Source: Vibrio splendidus | GTDB lineage: Bacteria > Pseudomonadota > Gammaproteobacteria > Enterobacterales > Vibrionaceae | DNA length: 64,000 bases | Reading direction: 5' to 3' | NCBI RefSeq assembly: GCF_002873455.1 | Contig: NZ_MCUN01000013.1 | Coordinates: forward strand, 1 to 64,000 | Shown here: positions 34,823-44,615 of the stretch, piece by piece | Numbering within the stretch: the first letter of the stretch is position 1 | Layout: the number at the start of each line of letters is the position of its first letter | Program-made: the position numbers and the translations under genes | Notes under the pieces: model-generated | What the model saw: the letters and a program-made list of their open reading frames with translations, nothing else | Told to the model about the DNA's origin: nothing | Database searches by the model: none

Positions 34823-36274
34823 ATGATGAGAAAAAGCGTGTTAGCCACCGTTTTAGCCGGTGTACTGCCTTCCCTATCAGCAACGGCAACAGAACAACCC
34901 AATGTGGTCATTATGATGGTCGACAACTTGGGTTTTGGAGAGCTTCAATCGTATGGCAGTACACGAGGCGTCGCGACACCAAACCTAGATAAATTAGCAG
35001 ACGAAGGCATCAGGCTGACAAACTTTAATGTTGAACCTCAATGCACTCCTACCCGTTCAGCATTTATGACCGGTAGACGCCCATTGAGAACGGCAACAAC
35101 AGAGGTTGTTTGGGGTATGGATTACGGCATGGTGAACTGGGAAGTTACCATGGCAAATAAGTTTAAGGATCAGGGTTACAACACCGCAATGTATGGCAAG
35201 TGGCACCTTGGCGATACTGAAGGTCGCACACCTTTAGAGCAAGGGTTCGATGATTTCTTTGGGGTGCTTAATACTTCAGACGAATCACTCTATTCGTCAC
35301 AACTCCACTTTGAAAACGAAGATGGGTACGTGCCAAAGATCCAAGACACCGTCGATGGAAAGACAAAAGATGTCATGGACTTTAATTTAGATACTCGTCG
35401 TACTATTGATGAGCAAGTCACTCAACGAGCGATGACACACATCAGTCAACAATTAGAAAAAGGCAGTCCTTTCTTTACTTTTGTCTCCTTTACTCAGCCG
35501 CATCTGCCTACGATTCCTCACCCTGATTTTGCAGGAGTGACAGGCAAAGGAGATTATGCCGATGTTTTGCATGAGATTGATTTTCGCGCAGGGCAAATTA
35601 TCGACACCATTGATAAAGCCGATGCCAGAAAAGACACATTGATTATCTTTATGTCAGACAACGGCCCTGAGTGGCACTACCCTCATCATGGTATCGCGGC
35701 ACCATGGAGAGGCAATTATTTTACAGCGCTTGAAGGTTCAATACGTGTGCCATTTATCGCTTCTATGCCAGGCACAGTGAAAGAAAAAAACGTCAGTAAT
35801 GAAATTGTGCACGTTGTTGATGTAATGCCATCCATCGGCGAGCTTGTCGGCTATGAAATGCCATCAGATCGTCATATCGATGGTATTAACCAATGGGCTC
35901 ATCTGAAAGGCGACACGGAACAATCTAATCGTGATGGTTTTTATATCAGCAATGGACAAATAGTTCAGGCGTACAAATGGAATGATTGGAAATTACATTT
36001 CTACGATCAAGATATTATGCCTGAAGCACCCGTTAAACGTCAGATTCCAGCCGTATACGATCTGTCTAGCGACCCTCAAGAAATGTATGACATGCGAGGC
36101 GATGGTGTCCGAATTTTCCCAACGGTAGTGAAACGAAACGTCGCGATTCAGCGAAACCTTGCGGTAAGTTGTGACACCATTCCTTTTCCTGCTCCTATGG
36201 GGTACGAACCTGACTGCAAGGGCGTTGATTTCACTCAACATATACCGGACGGTTTTAGAAAAGCTGAAAAGTAA
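34823..36274 (+). CDS. Secreted Cys-type sulfatase (arylsulfatase family)
   Basis: A 483-residue exported sulfatase with a signal peptide (residues 1-22, cut near ATATE). The active-site motif CTPTRSAFMTGR holds Cys74, converted to formylglycine, with Pro76 and Arg78. The first metal motif reads VDNLGFGE, so Asp34 is followed by Asn where most sulfatases have a second Asp. MSDNGPEWHY supplies the later Asp and Asn. It cleaves sulfate esters, perhaps of algal polysaccharides or aromatic sulfates. A ggag site sets the start. The maturase gene follows 76 bp downstream. Confidence 0.93.
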   Translation: MMRKSVLATVLAGVLPSLSATATEQPNVVIMMVDNLGFGELQSYGSTRGVATPNLDKLADEGIRLTNFNVEPQCTPTRSAFMTGRRPLRTATTEVVWGMDYGMVNWEVTMANKFKDQGYNTAMYGKWHLGDTEGRTPLEQGFDDFFGVLNTSDESLYSSQLHFENEDGYVPKIQDTVDGKTKDVMDFNLDTRRTIDEQVTQRAMTHISQQLEKGSPFFTFVSFTQPHLPTIPHPDFAGVTGKGDYADVLHEIDFRAGQIIDTIDKADARKDTLIIFMSDNGPEWHYPHHGIAAPWRGNYFTALEGSIRVPFIASMPGTVKEKNVSNEIVHVVDVMPSIGELVGYEMPSDRHIDGINQWAHLKGDTEQSNRDGFYISNGQIVQAYKWNDWKLHFYDQDIMPEAPVKRQIPAVYDLSSDPQEMYDMRGDGVRIFPTVVKRNVAIQRNLAVSCDTIPFPAPMGYEPDCKGVDFTQHIPDGFRKAEK

Positions 36275-36350
36275 TCACCATTTACACGACTGTCATTAAC
36301 GTTAGGCAGGTAGGACATAAAACCCTACCTGCGCAATCTGAGGAATAAAT

Positions 36351-37550
36351 ATGGAAGTGTCTAAGTCTGTTCATATTATGAGTAAACCAACGGGTTCTGT
36401 ATGTAACCTAGATTGTGACTATTGCTTTTACCTTGAGAAAGAAAAGCTATACCCCGAGCGTAATACTAACTGGAAAATGTCGGATGAAACGCTAGAAATT
36501 TATATCGAGCAACACATATTGGCTCAACATACTGACCATGTGACTTTTGCTTGGCAAGGAGGCGAACCTTTGATGGTGGGGGTTGAGTTCTATAAGAAAG
36601 CCGTCCAATTGCAAAACAAATATGCGAAAGGAAAGTCCATAGAAAATACGCTGCAAACCAATGGCCTATTACTCAACAATGAATGGTGTGAATTTTTCAA
36701 AACAAACCACTTTTTGATTGGTATTTCAATTGATGGACCTGAGCATCTTCACGACAAATACCGCACGAGTCGCTCTGGTAAAGGTTCTTATCGCAAGGTA
36801 GCGCAAGCCATCGATTTATTGCGTGCGCATCGCGTTCAGTTCAACACTTTAACGGTCATTGGCAGCCACAATGTTGACCATGCATTGGAGGTATATCAAC
36901 ATTTAAAAGCTTTGGGTAGCGAAGTACATCAATATATTCCTTTAGTCGAAAGAGCAGCAGCAAAGCCAACGTTAGAGGGTTTATATTTAGTTGACCCGGA
37001 GCATGATAGCTCAGCTAAGTTGACGGAATGGAGCGTACCGTCTTTAAAGTTTGGACAATTCCTCGCGACCATCTTTGACTATTGGGTGAAACATGATGTT
37101 GGTCAGATATTCGTGCCTTATTTTGATAACACTCTCGCAGGTTGGGCGGGAGAACAAGGCAATATGTGCACAATGGCCCCACGGTGTGGCAGTGCATTTG
37201 CAATGGAAGCAAATGGAGACATCTACAATTGCGACCACTATGTTTATCCTGAGCATAAGCTAGGGAACATTCACTCAAAAACAATTAATGAAATGAACTT
37301 CAGTGCCCAAAACTACGAGTTTGGTATCAAGAAGAAAGAGCTCAGCGAAAAGTGTAAGCAGTGCTCATATATAAAACTCTGCAATGGCGGTTGCCCGAAG
37401 CAGCGCTTTATTCCTAGGGCGAATAGCGCCCCCGATAACTACCTTTGCGCAGGCTATGAACACTTCTTTCACAGTAGCGAAGTAAAGATGAAAACAATGT
37501 GTGACTTATGGTTTTCTGGCCGTTCTCCCGCAGAAGTGATGGCGCTTTAA
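36351..37550 (+). CDS. Anaerobic sulfatase-maturating enzyme (radical SAM)
   Basis: A 399-residue radical-SAM enzyme. The SAM cluster motif CNLDCDYC uses Cys18, Cys22 and Cys25. A SPASM-type C-terminus carries two further clusters (CTMAPRCGSAFAMEANGD, then CKQCSYIKLCNGGC). Such enzymes (AtsB/anSME) oxidise the active-site Cys of sulfatases to formylglycine in the cytoplasm before export. The adjacent sulfatase gene has exactly this Cys-type motif, so the pair is self-sufficient. The ggaataaat leader is good. Confidence 0.95.
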   Translation: MEVSKSVHIMSKPTGSVCNLDCDYCFYLEKEKLYPERNTNWKMSDETLEIYIEQHILAQHTDHVTFAWQGGEPLMVGVEFYKKAVQLQNKYAKGKSIENTLQTNGLLLNNEWCEFFKTNHFLIGISIDGPEHLHDKYRTSRSGKGSYRKVAQAIDLLRAHRVQFNTLTVIGSHNVDHALEVYQHLKALGSEVHQYIPLVERAAAKPTLEGLYLVDPEHDSSAKLTEWSVPSLKFGQFLATIFDYWVKHDVGQIFVPYFDNTLAGWAGEQGNMCTMAPRCGSAFAMEANGDIYNCDHYVYPEHKLGNIHSKTINEMNFSAQNYEFGIKKKELSEKCKQCSYIKLCNGGCPKQRFIPRANSAPDNYLCAGYEHFFHSSEVKMKTMCDLWFSGRSPAEVMAL

Positions 37551-37658
37551 ACATCCAATTAAAGGCCGTGATACAGGGAATATTGATTCATTGTTGAAAA
37601 CAGAATGATGAGAGCGGATTATGTAAACATGACATTCAATTGATTCAAGGTTATTTGC

Positions 37659-38339
37659 ATGAAAAGTGAAGTGATACTGTTTGATATAAACGAAACGGTT
37701 TTAAATTTGGAGTCATTACAACCCAAATTTAAAGCTGTGTTTGGACACGAGGATGCACTATCACTTTGGTTCTCAAAGCTTTTACACACTTCAACAGTTT
37801 GCATCGCAACAAACGTAAAATCGACTTTTGCAGAATTAGCGGGGGTAGCGCTCGAAGCTATAGCACAACGGTACAATTGTCATTTAACGACCGAAAGTAA
37901 GAATGCCTTGTTAACTTCTTTTGCAAGCCTACCTCCCCATAAGGATATTAAAGAATCTCTACATAAATTGCGTAAAAAAGGTTTCAAAACAGTCGCTTTT
38001 TCCAACTCATCCTTCGACCTCATAACGGCTCAAATCAAAAATTCAGGCTTAGAAGATTACTTCGATACAATAATTTCTGTCGAAGGCACTGGCAGCTTTA
38101 AGCCAAATTCAGATGTGTATAAATTTGCCGCAGAAACTTTAAAAGAACCTGTCAAAAACCTTCGACTTGTCGCTACTCACGATTGGGATACGCATGGTGC
38201 ATTATCTGCAGGCTTACAAGCAGCCTATATAGATAGAACTGGTGTTGAGTATCATCCCTTGTATTTGAAGCCAGAGATTCGCTCAAAAACGATGAATGGT
38301 GTGGTGGAACAAATAATTAGTCAGAATTTAGAAAAGTAA
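37659..38339 (+). CDS. HAD-superfamily (type II haloacid dehalogenase-like) hydrolase
   Basis: A 226-residue cytosolic HAD hydrolase with nucleophile Asp9 in ILFDINETVLNL, motif II Ser in VAFSNSSFDL, motif III Lys in GSFKPNSDVYKFA and a final acidic motif near ATHDWDTHGA. These match type II 2-haloacid dehalogenases, but DINET in place of the usual D-Y-G-T pattern and the cap sequence leave substrate open: a haloacid or a phosphate ester. It follows the sulfatase-maturase pair on the same strand, 108 bp away. Confidence 0.82.
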   Translation: MKSEVILFDINETVLNLESLQPKFKAVFGHEDALSLWFSKLLHTSTVCIATNVKSTFAELAGVALEAIAQRYNCHLTTESKNALLTSFASLPPHKDIKESLHKLRKKGFKTVAFSNSSFDLITAQIKNSGLEDYFDTIISVEGTGSFKPNSDVYKFAAETLKEPVKNLRLVATHDWDTHGALSAGLQAAYIDRTGVEYHPLYLKPEIRSKTMNGVVEQIISQNLEK

Positions 38340-38814
38340 GCTCTCAAATACTTTCCCTCATTCTTGTATATGCTTTAGTGTTTGATGTTCAAAACAAAAA
38401 AGGAATCTTCATACAAGCAGAGAGCCATGTCTGCGCTACCAATGTGATAAGCGGTTCTGAGACTTTCAGACGGCTGAGTACATGAGAGAAGGTATCTGCG
38501 AGCGCCTCTTGCAAGAGACCTGCTTTTGAAACCTCGTGATAGGTGTTCTGATTAAATTGGCTAGTTTTTTAGCTCGATGGGTGCTTGTTGTCGAACTAGT
38601 GGATCTTCCGTTGGGTTGATAGTTATGCGAACTAAGCAACACGATAAGCCAAACTGTTTGACGATTGTCTATCGATGTAGCTTGGGGAAAACTTCTAGTT
38701 TGTTGTGTTTCACTAGAAGTTTGTTGTGCTTCAATTTATCAATCTGTGATTGAAGCCAGCACTTGAAGAGGTTTGGCGTTACACTCAATAAGGTCGAATA
38801 AATAAAGTGGATCT
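38340..38814. other. 475-bp intergenic region with hairpins and possible decayed frame
   Basis: On the minus strand about 38390-38560 an open stretch reads like protein (GLLQEALADTFSHVLSRLKV, then SEPLITLVAQTWLSA) but has no start and is cut by a stop upstream; I do not recognise it. Near 38690-38760 two hairpins lie in series (aaacttctagt ... actagaagttt and gcttcaat ... attgaagc), in the leader of the FUSC gene. They could be a regulatory leader. Confidence 0.35.
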
Positions 38815-40857
38815 ATGACGTTTTCTCCTACCATTTTGCGTAAAGTCTGGTACTCCCCTTCCATTAACCTTGGGCTTCGTGCAACCACTGCCATTGTGTT
38901 GTTTCTTGGTTTAGGGGTGCTGTCGAATCAACCCGCTCTCGCAATGACCGCGTTAATGACTATGCCTGCGGCTTTAATTAGTGGTCTTGATGCGGCAGGC
39001 CCAAGGCGGTGGACACGTTTTGCGATTACCGCAACCGCTTGGGGAATCACTCAGGCCGTCAGTTACACTCTACTGATCAGCGGGCTGCCTCTATGGGTGA
39101 CCTATGGCGCAATGGGCGCTTTGCTTGCCAGTGCCGCAGTCAATGGTCCATTCTGGGCGCGGCTAGGTATGTCGAGCCTTCTGGTTGCGGTCGTCACCCT
39201 CTCACTTCACAATTCCAACACAGCGCTAAGTTTGTACCCTATGTTGGTACTCGGACCTCTTACTTTTGCACTGTTTAGCTGGCTTTGGTTTGCCCTGTGG
39301 AAACACTATGCGTTGCGTGTGTGCCTATCCGCGATTTACGAAACGTTGGCAGACTACATCCAGTATCGCCAAGCATTCCTGCTAGGTAGCGAAAATGACG
39401 AACCGAAAAGACGCATCAAATACCAGCTCATCGAGTTGTTCCAACAGGCTCTTCAGTCCGAATCTTTTCGATCGAAACAAGAAGATGCAAGTTCGCTCCG
39501 ACAAGCTTTGTTCCTAGCTCTCGATACATTTGAAGTGATACTGACCAGTCACACAAGTAACCCTGATCTACTAAGCCAGTTTCAGTCCAGTAAGCAAAAA
39601 CGAGACTTGTTATTGGTTTGGAGCCAACATTGTCAGCAAAGACTAAGACACAAAGCTAAGCAGCTTTTGCACAACACACATGAAGAAATTAGGCACTTAA
39701 GCTCATTAGAGCAAGAAGCCAATGACTTGATCGAAGCGGTCAAGCTCGAAGACCAACCCCGGTTTCGTTATTGGGCCTACGCCGTGAAGCACATCTCTCG
39801 TCGTATTGAGCTTAATGAGCCCGCTTATGAACGTTCTTTTGAAGTGCAGCCGTTCGAGTTGTCTTTTCGTCTACCAAGCCGAGGCAATCCGATTTGGCGC
39901 CATGTTACCCGTGTCGGTTTGATGTTCGCACTTGGCGCTGGGATTGCGGAATACTTTGAAATGATTCGCCCTGACTGGGTATTAATTTCGATGTTGATGG
40001 TGATTCAACCAAGCTTCTTGGCAACACGCAGTAAAACTTGGCAACGCTGTTTAGGTACTGCGCTTGGCGTGCTGTTCGCGACTTCTGTGATTCACATTGG
40101 CGTACCGACGACCGCGATGTATACGCTAATTGTCATCCTCTTGCCCGTCGCAATGCTCAATATTTTGCGCCATTACTCGTTAGCCATTGGCTGTATTACA
40201 GCGCTATTGATTTTGGTGTATCAAACCATGACCCACCAAGGACTCGACTTTGCAGCGCCACGTTTAATCGACAACATAGTAGGTGGCGCAATTGTCTTAC
40301 TCGGATATAGCTTGTTATGGCCACAATGGCGAGGCAAAGAGATCCACAATCAAGCGTTAAAAGCACTTGATAGTTCAAAAAACTTATTTGTATATTGCTA
40401 TGAACAGCTACAAATTGACACTGAACAACATGACCATATTGCACTAACTAAGCAACGTGCTGCCATGTTAACCGCAGAAAGCGACCTTGAGCTGATTTAC
40501 AACGAAATGCAGCAAGAGCCAAAACATACTCGCGCCGATCCTCACTATTATGAAGATATGCTGAGTCACTATCGACTATTAAGCCATTACCTCTGCTTGC
40601 TGATTCCGTTAGTCAGAAAAGGCACGCAATATCAAGGCTCACACCAAGTCGAACGCTTAATTCATGACGCAATGGACGCGTTAATAAATACCATTCGAGA
40701 TAATCGCGTCCATGAACTGCCGGCGCTAACCAATAAAACCGATGCCGACCACCCCACTTCCAAAACGGGTCAACGCTCAGTAGAAGAAATCATTTGGTTG
40801 GCATTGATGACAGTAAAACAGATGCACGATTTAGTTAGACGTAATCTAGAAGGCTAG
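38815..40857 (+). CDS. FUSC-family inner-membrane transport protein (YccS/AaeB-like)
   Basis: A 680-residue protein with the FUSC layout: an N-terminal block of about five membrane helices (residues 15-165), a cytosolic helical domain (170-350), a second membrane block (365-500) and a C-terminal cytosolic domain. Relatives include AaeB, which exports aromatic acids with AaeA, and YccS. No membrane-fusion partner lies beside it, which favours the YccS-like group. Substrate unknown. A degenerate 16-bp repeat follows the stop codon. Confidence 0.82.
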   Translation: MTFSPTILRKVWYSPSINLGLRATTAIVLFLGLGVLSNQPALAMTALMTMPAALISGLDAAGPRRWTRFAITATAWGITQAVSYTLLISGLPLWVTYGAMGALLASAAVNGPFWARLGMSSLLVAVVTLSLHNSNTALSLYPMLVLGPLTFALFSWLWFALWKHYALRVCLSAIYETLADYIQYRQAFLLGSENDEPKRRIKYQLIELFQQALQSESFRSKQEDASSLRQALFLALDTFEVILTSHTSNPDLLSQFQSSKQKRDLLLVWSQHCQQRLRHKAKQLLHNTHEEIRHLSSLEQEANDLIEAVKLEDQPRFRYWAYAVKHISRRIELNEPAYERSFEVQPFELSFRLPSRGNPIWRHVTRVGLMFALGAGIAEYFEMIRPDWVLISMLMVIQPSFLATRSKTWQRCLGTALGVLFATSVIHIGVPTTAMYTLIVILLPVAMLNILRHYSLAIGCITALLILVYQTMTHQGLDFAAPRLIDNIVGGAIVLLGYSLLWPQWRGKEIHNQALKALDSSKNLFVYCYEQLQIDTEQHDHIALTKQRAAMLTAESDLELIYNEMQQEPKHTRADPHYYEDMLSHYRLLSHYLCLLIPLVRKGTQYQGSHQVERLIHDAMDALINTIRDNRVHELPALTNKTDADHPTSKTGQRSVEEIIWLALMTVKQMHDLVRRNLEG

Positions 40858-40865
40858 ACTCAGGG

Positions 40866-40945
40866 CTTAACTATCAAAGGGTCTAACTATCAAAGGGCTT
40901 GAATATCAAAGAACCTAAATACCAAAGATCTTAAACACCAATAGC
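40866..40945. repeat. 16-bp degenerate tandem repeat after the FUSC gene
   Basis: Five units of 16 bp (gcttaactatcaaagg, gtctaactatcaaagg and three more diverged copies) begin seven bases after the stop codon. The remaining 280 bp to the nucleoside hydrolase gene contain only promoter-like AT-rich sequence. Confidence 0.85.
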
Positions 40946-41226
40946 TACTCAGATTTTGATCTGTATTTTTAGAGCGTAGCGTTTGGCACACCTTTAAGAA
41001 AAAGAAGAGTATCTAAAACTGGTTATTTAATTCATTCCGTTACTTACGTCCTTTTTCAGTTATTGAATATATCTGGTCATAACGACCACATTGATCTTAT
41101 TCATACGAGCAATCCAAACCTTGAGTGTTTAAGTTGAGATGCTCTCACCATGAGATTCAAGTCACGTTCATCCGTGTTTTTTCTAGGTATCGTCTAGTCC
41201 TCTCAACTGTTTAATTAGAAGCTGAT

Positions 41227-42195
41227 ATGACAAAGAAAATCATCCTAGATACAGATCCGGGCATCGATGATGCAATGGCAATTCTATTTGCAGAAGCACA
41301 CCCAGATATTGAGCTGATGGGGATCACGACCGTCTATGGAAATGCGACGATAGACAATGGCACTCAAAACGCTCTCTATCTGAAGCAAAAATTCGGTATG
41401 AAGGCACTCGTTGCTAAAGGTTCGGACAAGCCCTTATTAAGAGATCCCGTTGGAGCAACAGTTGTAGTTCACGGTGAAACGGGGTTTGGTGATGTGACGG
41501 CACCAAGTTCGCTAGATTCTGAAGCGATTAAAAAGCCAGCTTATCAGTTCATTATCGACAGTGTTCGAGCTGAACCTAGAGAGATCACTCTTGTGGCTGT
41601 CGGTCCTCTGACTAATCTTGCACTTGCACTGGAAGCTGCTCCTGACATCGTCGACTTCGTAAAAGAAGTGGTCGTTATGGGTGGTGCATTCGGTGAAAAC
41701 GGGCACAGAGGGAATGTAACACCATTTGCCGAAGCGAATATTCATGATGATCCTTATGCTGCCGACAAGGTGTTTACGGCATCATGGCCAGTAGTCATTA
41801 TTGGTCTCGATGTTACAGAAGAGAGTTTTTTTACCAGCCAATACCTTGATGAGTTGCGAGATGACGCTGGAGAAGTTGGGCAGTTCATCTGGGACATTAG
41901 CCGTTACTACTTAAAGTTTTATTCTGACAAAGTAGGAATGGATGGCTGTCATGTTCATGACCCATCAGCCATTGCTTATGTTATCCAACCGTCTCTTTTT
42001 ACAAGTCGTAGTGGCCCGGTCAGAGTTGTCACAGATGGGCCAGCGGAAGGGATGACTATTCAGAAAGCTGATCAACGTACCTATATGAATGATGAATGGG
42101 GTTTATTCCCTGCACAACAAGTCGGCGTTCAAGTAGATAGTGGTACTTTACTCTCACTCTACAGAGAGACGTTGATAAACTATTCACAGCAGTAA
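41227..42195 (+). CDS. Nucleoside hydrolase (IunH-type)
   Basis: A 322-residue cytosolic nucleoside hydrolase that splits ribonucleosides into base and ribose. The calcium-binding DTDPGIDDA (Asp8, Asp10, Asp14, Asp15) is complete, as are VGPLTNLALAL, VVMGGAF, the EANIHDDPYAA ribose-binding segment and VHDPSAIAY near the end. It is closest in layout to the inosine-uridine-preferring group. No regulator or transporter is adjacent. A strong hairpin terminator follows the stop codon. Confidence 0.93.
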   Translation: MTKKIILDTDPGIDDAMAILFAEAHPDIELMGITTVYGNATIDNGTQNALYLKQKFGMKALVAKGSDKPLLRDPVGATVVVHGETGFGDVTAPSSLDSEAIKKPAYQFIIDSVRAEPREITLVAVGPLTNLALALEAAPDIVDFVKEVVVMGGAFGENGHRGNVTPFAEANIHDDPYAADKVFTASWPVVIIGLDVTEESFFTSQYLDELRDDAGEVGQFIWDISRYYLKFYSDKVGMDGCHVHDPSAIAYVIQPSLFTSRSGPVRVVTDGPAEGMTIQKADQRTYMNDEWGLFPAQQVGVQVDSGTLLSLYRETLINYSQQ

Positions 42196-42202
42196 AGTGG
42201 GT

Positions 42203-42234
42203 CCTGCCGCAAATGTTGAGTAATGCGCGGCAGG
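42203..42234 (+). terminator. Terminator of the nucleoside hydrolase gene
   Basis: Perfect 8-bp GC-rich stem cctgccgc / gcggcagg followed by ctctttagc. The remaining 320 bp to the DUF3500 gene show no further element. Confidence 0.85.
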
Positions 42235-42554
42235 CTCTTTAGCAATTATAATCCAAGTTAAGTCCTAAATAGTCATCACGCAACTTACATGATGTACGGC
42301 GTTGTTGCGTAAAAGGGCAAACCTCTAATACAGCCTGCTATTAAACACTTAAGATTCATGACAACCTTATTGTTCAGTAAGAAACTGAAGTAGCATTAAA
42401 ACTCTCTACTGAATCTAAATATAGATACTGTGTTAATTTTCTATAGAGCAACAAATCCCATCTACTCACAATAATTAATATTTTTCACAAAAAATACACA
42501 CCATGATTTATAAAATCCTCAGCAGATTCTAATAAACTCAACTGAGAGAAAGTG

Positions 42555-43712
42555 ATGAAGTTAAATCCGATCAAGTGTGCCCTACTAATAACTGCATTTG
42601 TAAGCACTGGCTACACTACCAGTGTGTTAGCTCATGCTGACCATGTTCATGAACAGACACTACCTACAAGTGTCAGTAGTTCAAACCAGATGACAATGGA
42701 AGCAAGCAAATTGCTTGAAGCTTTAAGCAACGAACAATTAAACGATATATTGTATAAGTTCAGTGACAGTAGCAACCGAACTTATTGGACAAATGCCCCT
42801 GTTGATTCGCAAGCGAGAAATGGATTGCCTATTGGTCGGCTCTCTATAGAGCAACGCCACCAATTACATCAACTTCTTATCTCATCAACTAGTTCTCAAG
42901 GTTATTATAAAATCTGGGCAGCGATTCAAGGTGATAATCAACTAAAGAAAGAAGGCGAGAATCGCGAGCTAACCTCCGAGAAATTTTTTAATAAAAACCA
43001 AAGTCTAGGAGCAAACAACTACTGGGTTTCCTTTTATGGCGATCCCAGAAGCGAAAGTAAATGGGGTTACATGCTAACAGGTCACCACTTAGCCGCTAAC
43101 TTTACTGTTGTAGATGGAAAGGCTACTTTTGTTCCTATGTTCTATGGTTCAGATCCCGCAGTTATTAGCGAAGGTGCTGAAGCTGGTTATCAATTTTTGC
43201 CACAAGAGCGACGTAGAGGCTACGAATTACTTAACAACTTAGATCCTAAGCAAAAATCATTAGCAATCATTAATGACACGGTTCCTTTCACAAAATATGG
43301 AGCTAAAGACTTCTTTGGTCCAGGAAGCAAAGACAGCGAAATACAAAAAAGAGGAATCAGAGGGGATCAACTCAACGCTCAACAAAAAGAGCTTCTTTGG
43401 ATTCTTATCGAAGAATACGTACATAACGCTGACCATGATGTAGCAGATAACCAGTTAGAAAAAATTAAAAACGATGGATGGGAAAACATCTACTTCATGT
43501 GGATGGGTCCTAGCGATGGAAGTGAGCAAGTATTTTTCAGAGTTAATAGCCCAAGCATTCTCATTGATTTTGTTGATCAGCGTACGGGGTTCGACTGGAA
43601 CACACACCCTCACACAATCGTTCGTGATCCATCAAATGACTACGGCGAGAATTGGTTGAAAACCCATATTAGTGAACACCACACGAAAGGGATAAGACCT
43701 GAAAAACAATAA
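42555..43712 (+). CDS. DUF3500 secreted protein
   Basis: A 385-residue exported protein with a signal peptide (residues 1-26, cut after VLA), starting the mature chain with HADHVHEQ. The DUF3500 domain is clear: NGLPIGRLSIEQRHQLHQLL near residue 95, YYKIWAAIQGD, WGYMLTGHHLAANF, VPMFYGSDPA and a C-terminal HIRTH-like block (WLKTHISEHH). No enzymatic activity is established. The gene is alone, with a hairpin terminator after it. Confidence 0.88.
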   Translation: MKLNPIKCALLITAFVSTGYTTSVLAHADHVHEQTLPTSVSSSNQMTMEASKLLEALSNEQLNDILYKFSDSSNRTYWTNAPVDSQARNGLPIGRLSIEQRHQLHQLLISSTSSQGYYKIWAAIQGDNQLKKEGENRELTSEKFFNKNQSLGANNYWVSFYGDPRSESKWGYMLTGHHLAANFTVVDGKATFVPMFYGSDPAVISEGAEAGYQFLPQERRRGYELLNNLDPKQKSLAIINDTVPFTKYGAKDFFGPGSKDSEIQKRGIRGDQLNAQQKELLWILIEEYVHNADHDVADNQLEKIKNDGWENIYFMWMGPSDGSEQVFFRVNSPSILIDFVDQRTGFDWNTHPHTIVRDPSNDYGENWLKTHISEHHTKGIRPEKQ

Positions 43713-43722
43713 CTCAACTCAC

Positions 43723-43750
43723 AGAGTCAGTAGGATTCCCCACTGACTCT
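43723..43750 (+). terminator. Hairpin terminator after DUF3500
   Basis: Stem agagtcagt / actgactct followed by gttctg, ten bases after the stop codon. The rest of the 368-bp gap to 44080 shows no gene. Confidence 0.7.
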
Positions 43751-44080
43751 GTTCTGCATGATGACAAATCACGATCGAACATCTACCTCTATTAACCCTC
43801 AGTAATTCTCAGTAATTGATATCGTATAGTGGGTGAATAATCTGGAAAAAAAACAGAGGCTTTGAGATACCTTAGATAATCCGTTAAATACTAATTTAGA
43901 CAATCCGCTGAATGATTTCTGTCTAGAAATGTTTTTAAAATTGATCAAACTCTATTGTCCTCTGACAACAATGGCTAGATATAGAGCGAGCATAGGGTCA
44001 GATAGAGTTTAAAAGTAGGTAGTGGTTAGGGGGGAGTTGGTGATCTTAATTACACATCCCTGTGTAACGTATTCTGAATG

Positions 44081-44284
44081 TCAACTGGCTTTAAAGCGCT
44101 TCATAAATTGACTAAAGCGTGGAATCAGGTTTTGCACAGTCGGTGCATCGGGAATCTCATTTACAAAAATCATAAAGCGCTGTGCTTTACTTTTATCACC
44201 TTGAGCAGTCCCTGCTAGTATTGCTTGAGCTAAAATTACATGCTCAGCGGTAACGTCCTTATTCGAAAATTCGTGAATCAACAT
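44081..44284 (-). CDS. Small conserved-looking protein, unknown
   Basis: A 67-residue soluble protein starting MLIHEFSNKDVTAEHVILAQ, with a predicted helix, a loop around AGTAQGDKSKAQRF and an amphipathic C-terminus (RFSQFMKRFKAS). An agga ribosome site eight bases before the ATG at 44284 sets the start; the longer frame to 44365 crosses the promoter. No family recognised. Isolated, with 330 bp of non-coding DNA upstream. Confidence 0.55.
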   Translation of the reverse strand: MLIHEFSNKDVTAEHVILAQAILAGTAQGDKSKAQRFMIFVNEIPDAPTVQNLIPRFSQFMKRFKAS

Positions 44285-44523
44285 AGAAAATCCTAATAAG
44301 TATAAATACGAATGTAATACTACAATATATTGATGTTTATACCGATAGCTTATGGCATTCATCAATGTCAGATTTGTGTAAAAGGAAGACAGTGATGTGC
44401 ACCATCAATACTGGACAGTGAACTTAGTGACTTTCCATACTTATGCTAATTCGTGATTTGCTAATACTTGGTTCTCCGAAACTCACTTCTGTCCAAGAGT
44501 TTGTTATCACGCCCCGAAAAACA

Positions 44524-44550
44524 AAAATCCTCACAAGTACGAGGTCTTAG
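44524..44550 (-). terminator. Terminator after the accD2-linked LysR gene
   Basis: Hairpin built on ctcacaagtacgaggtc; on the minus strand a T-rich tract (atttttgttttt) follows. The core repeats the hairpin at 1681-1697 with one change. The rest of the 331-bp gap is empty. Confidence 0.65.
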
Positions 44551-44615
44551 ATTTGTCCATAAATAGTGAGTACATATCTAACCTAGGGAAGAGCCCCTAG
44601 CCTCCGAATTTTCTG

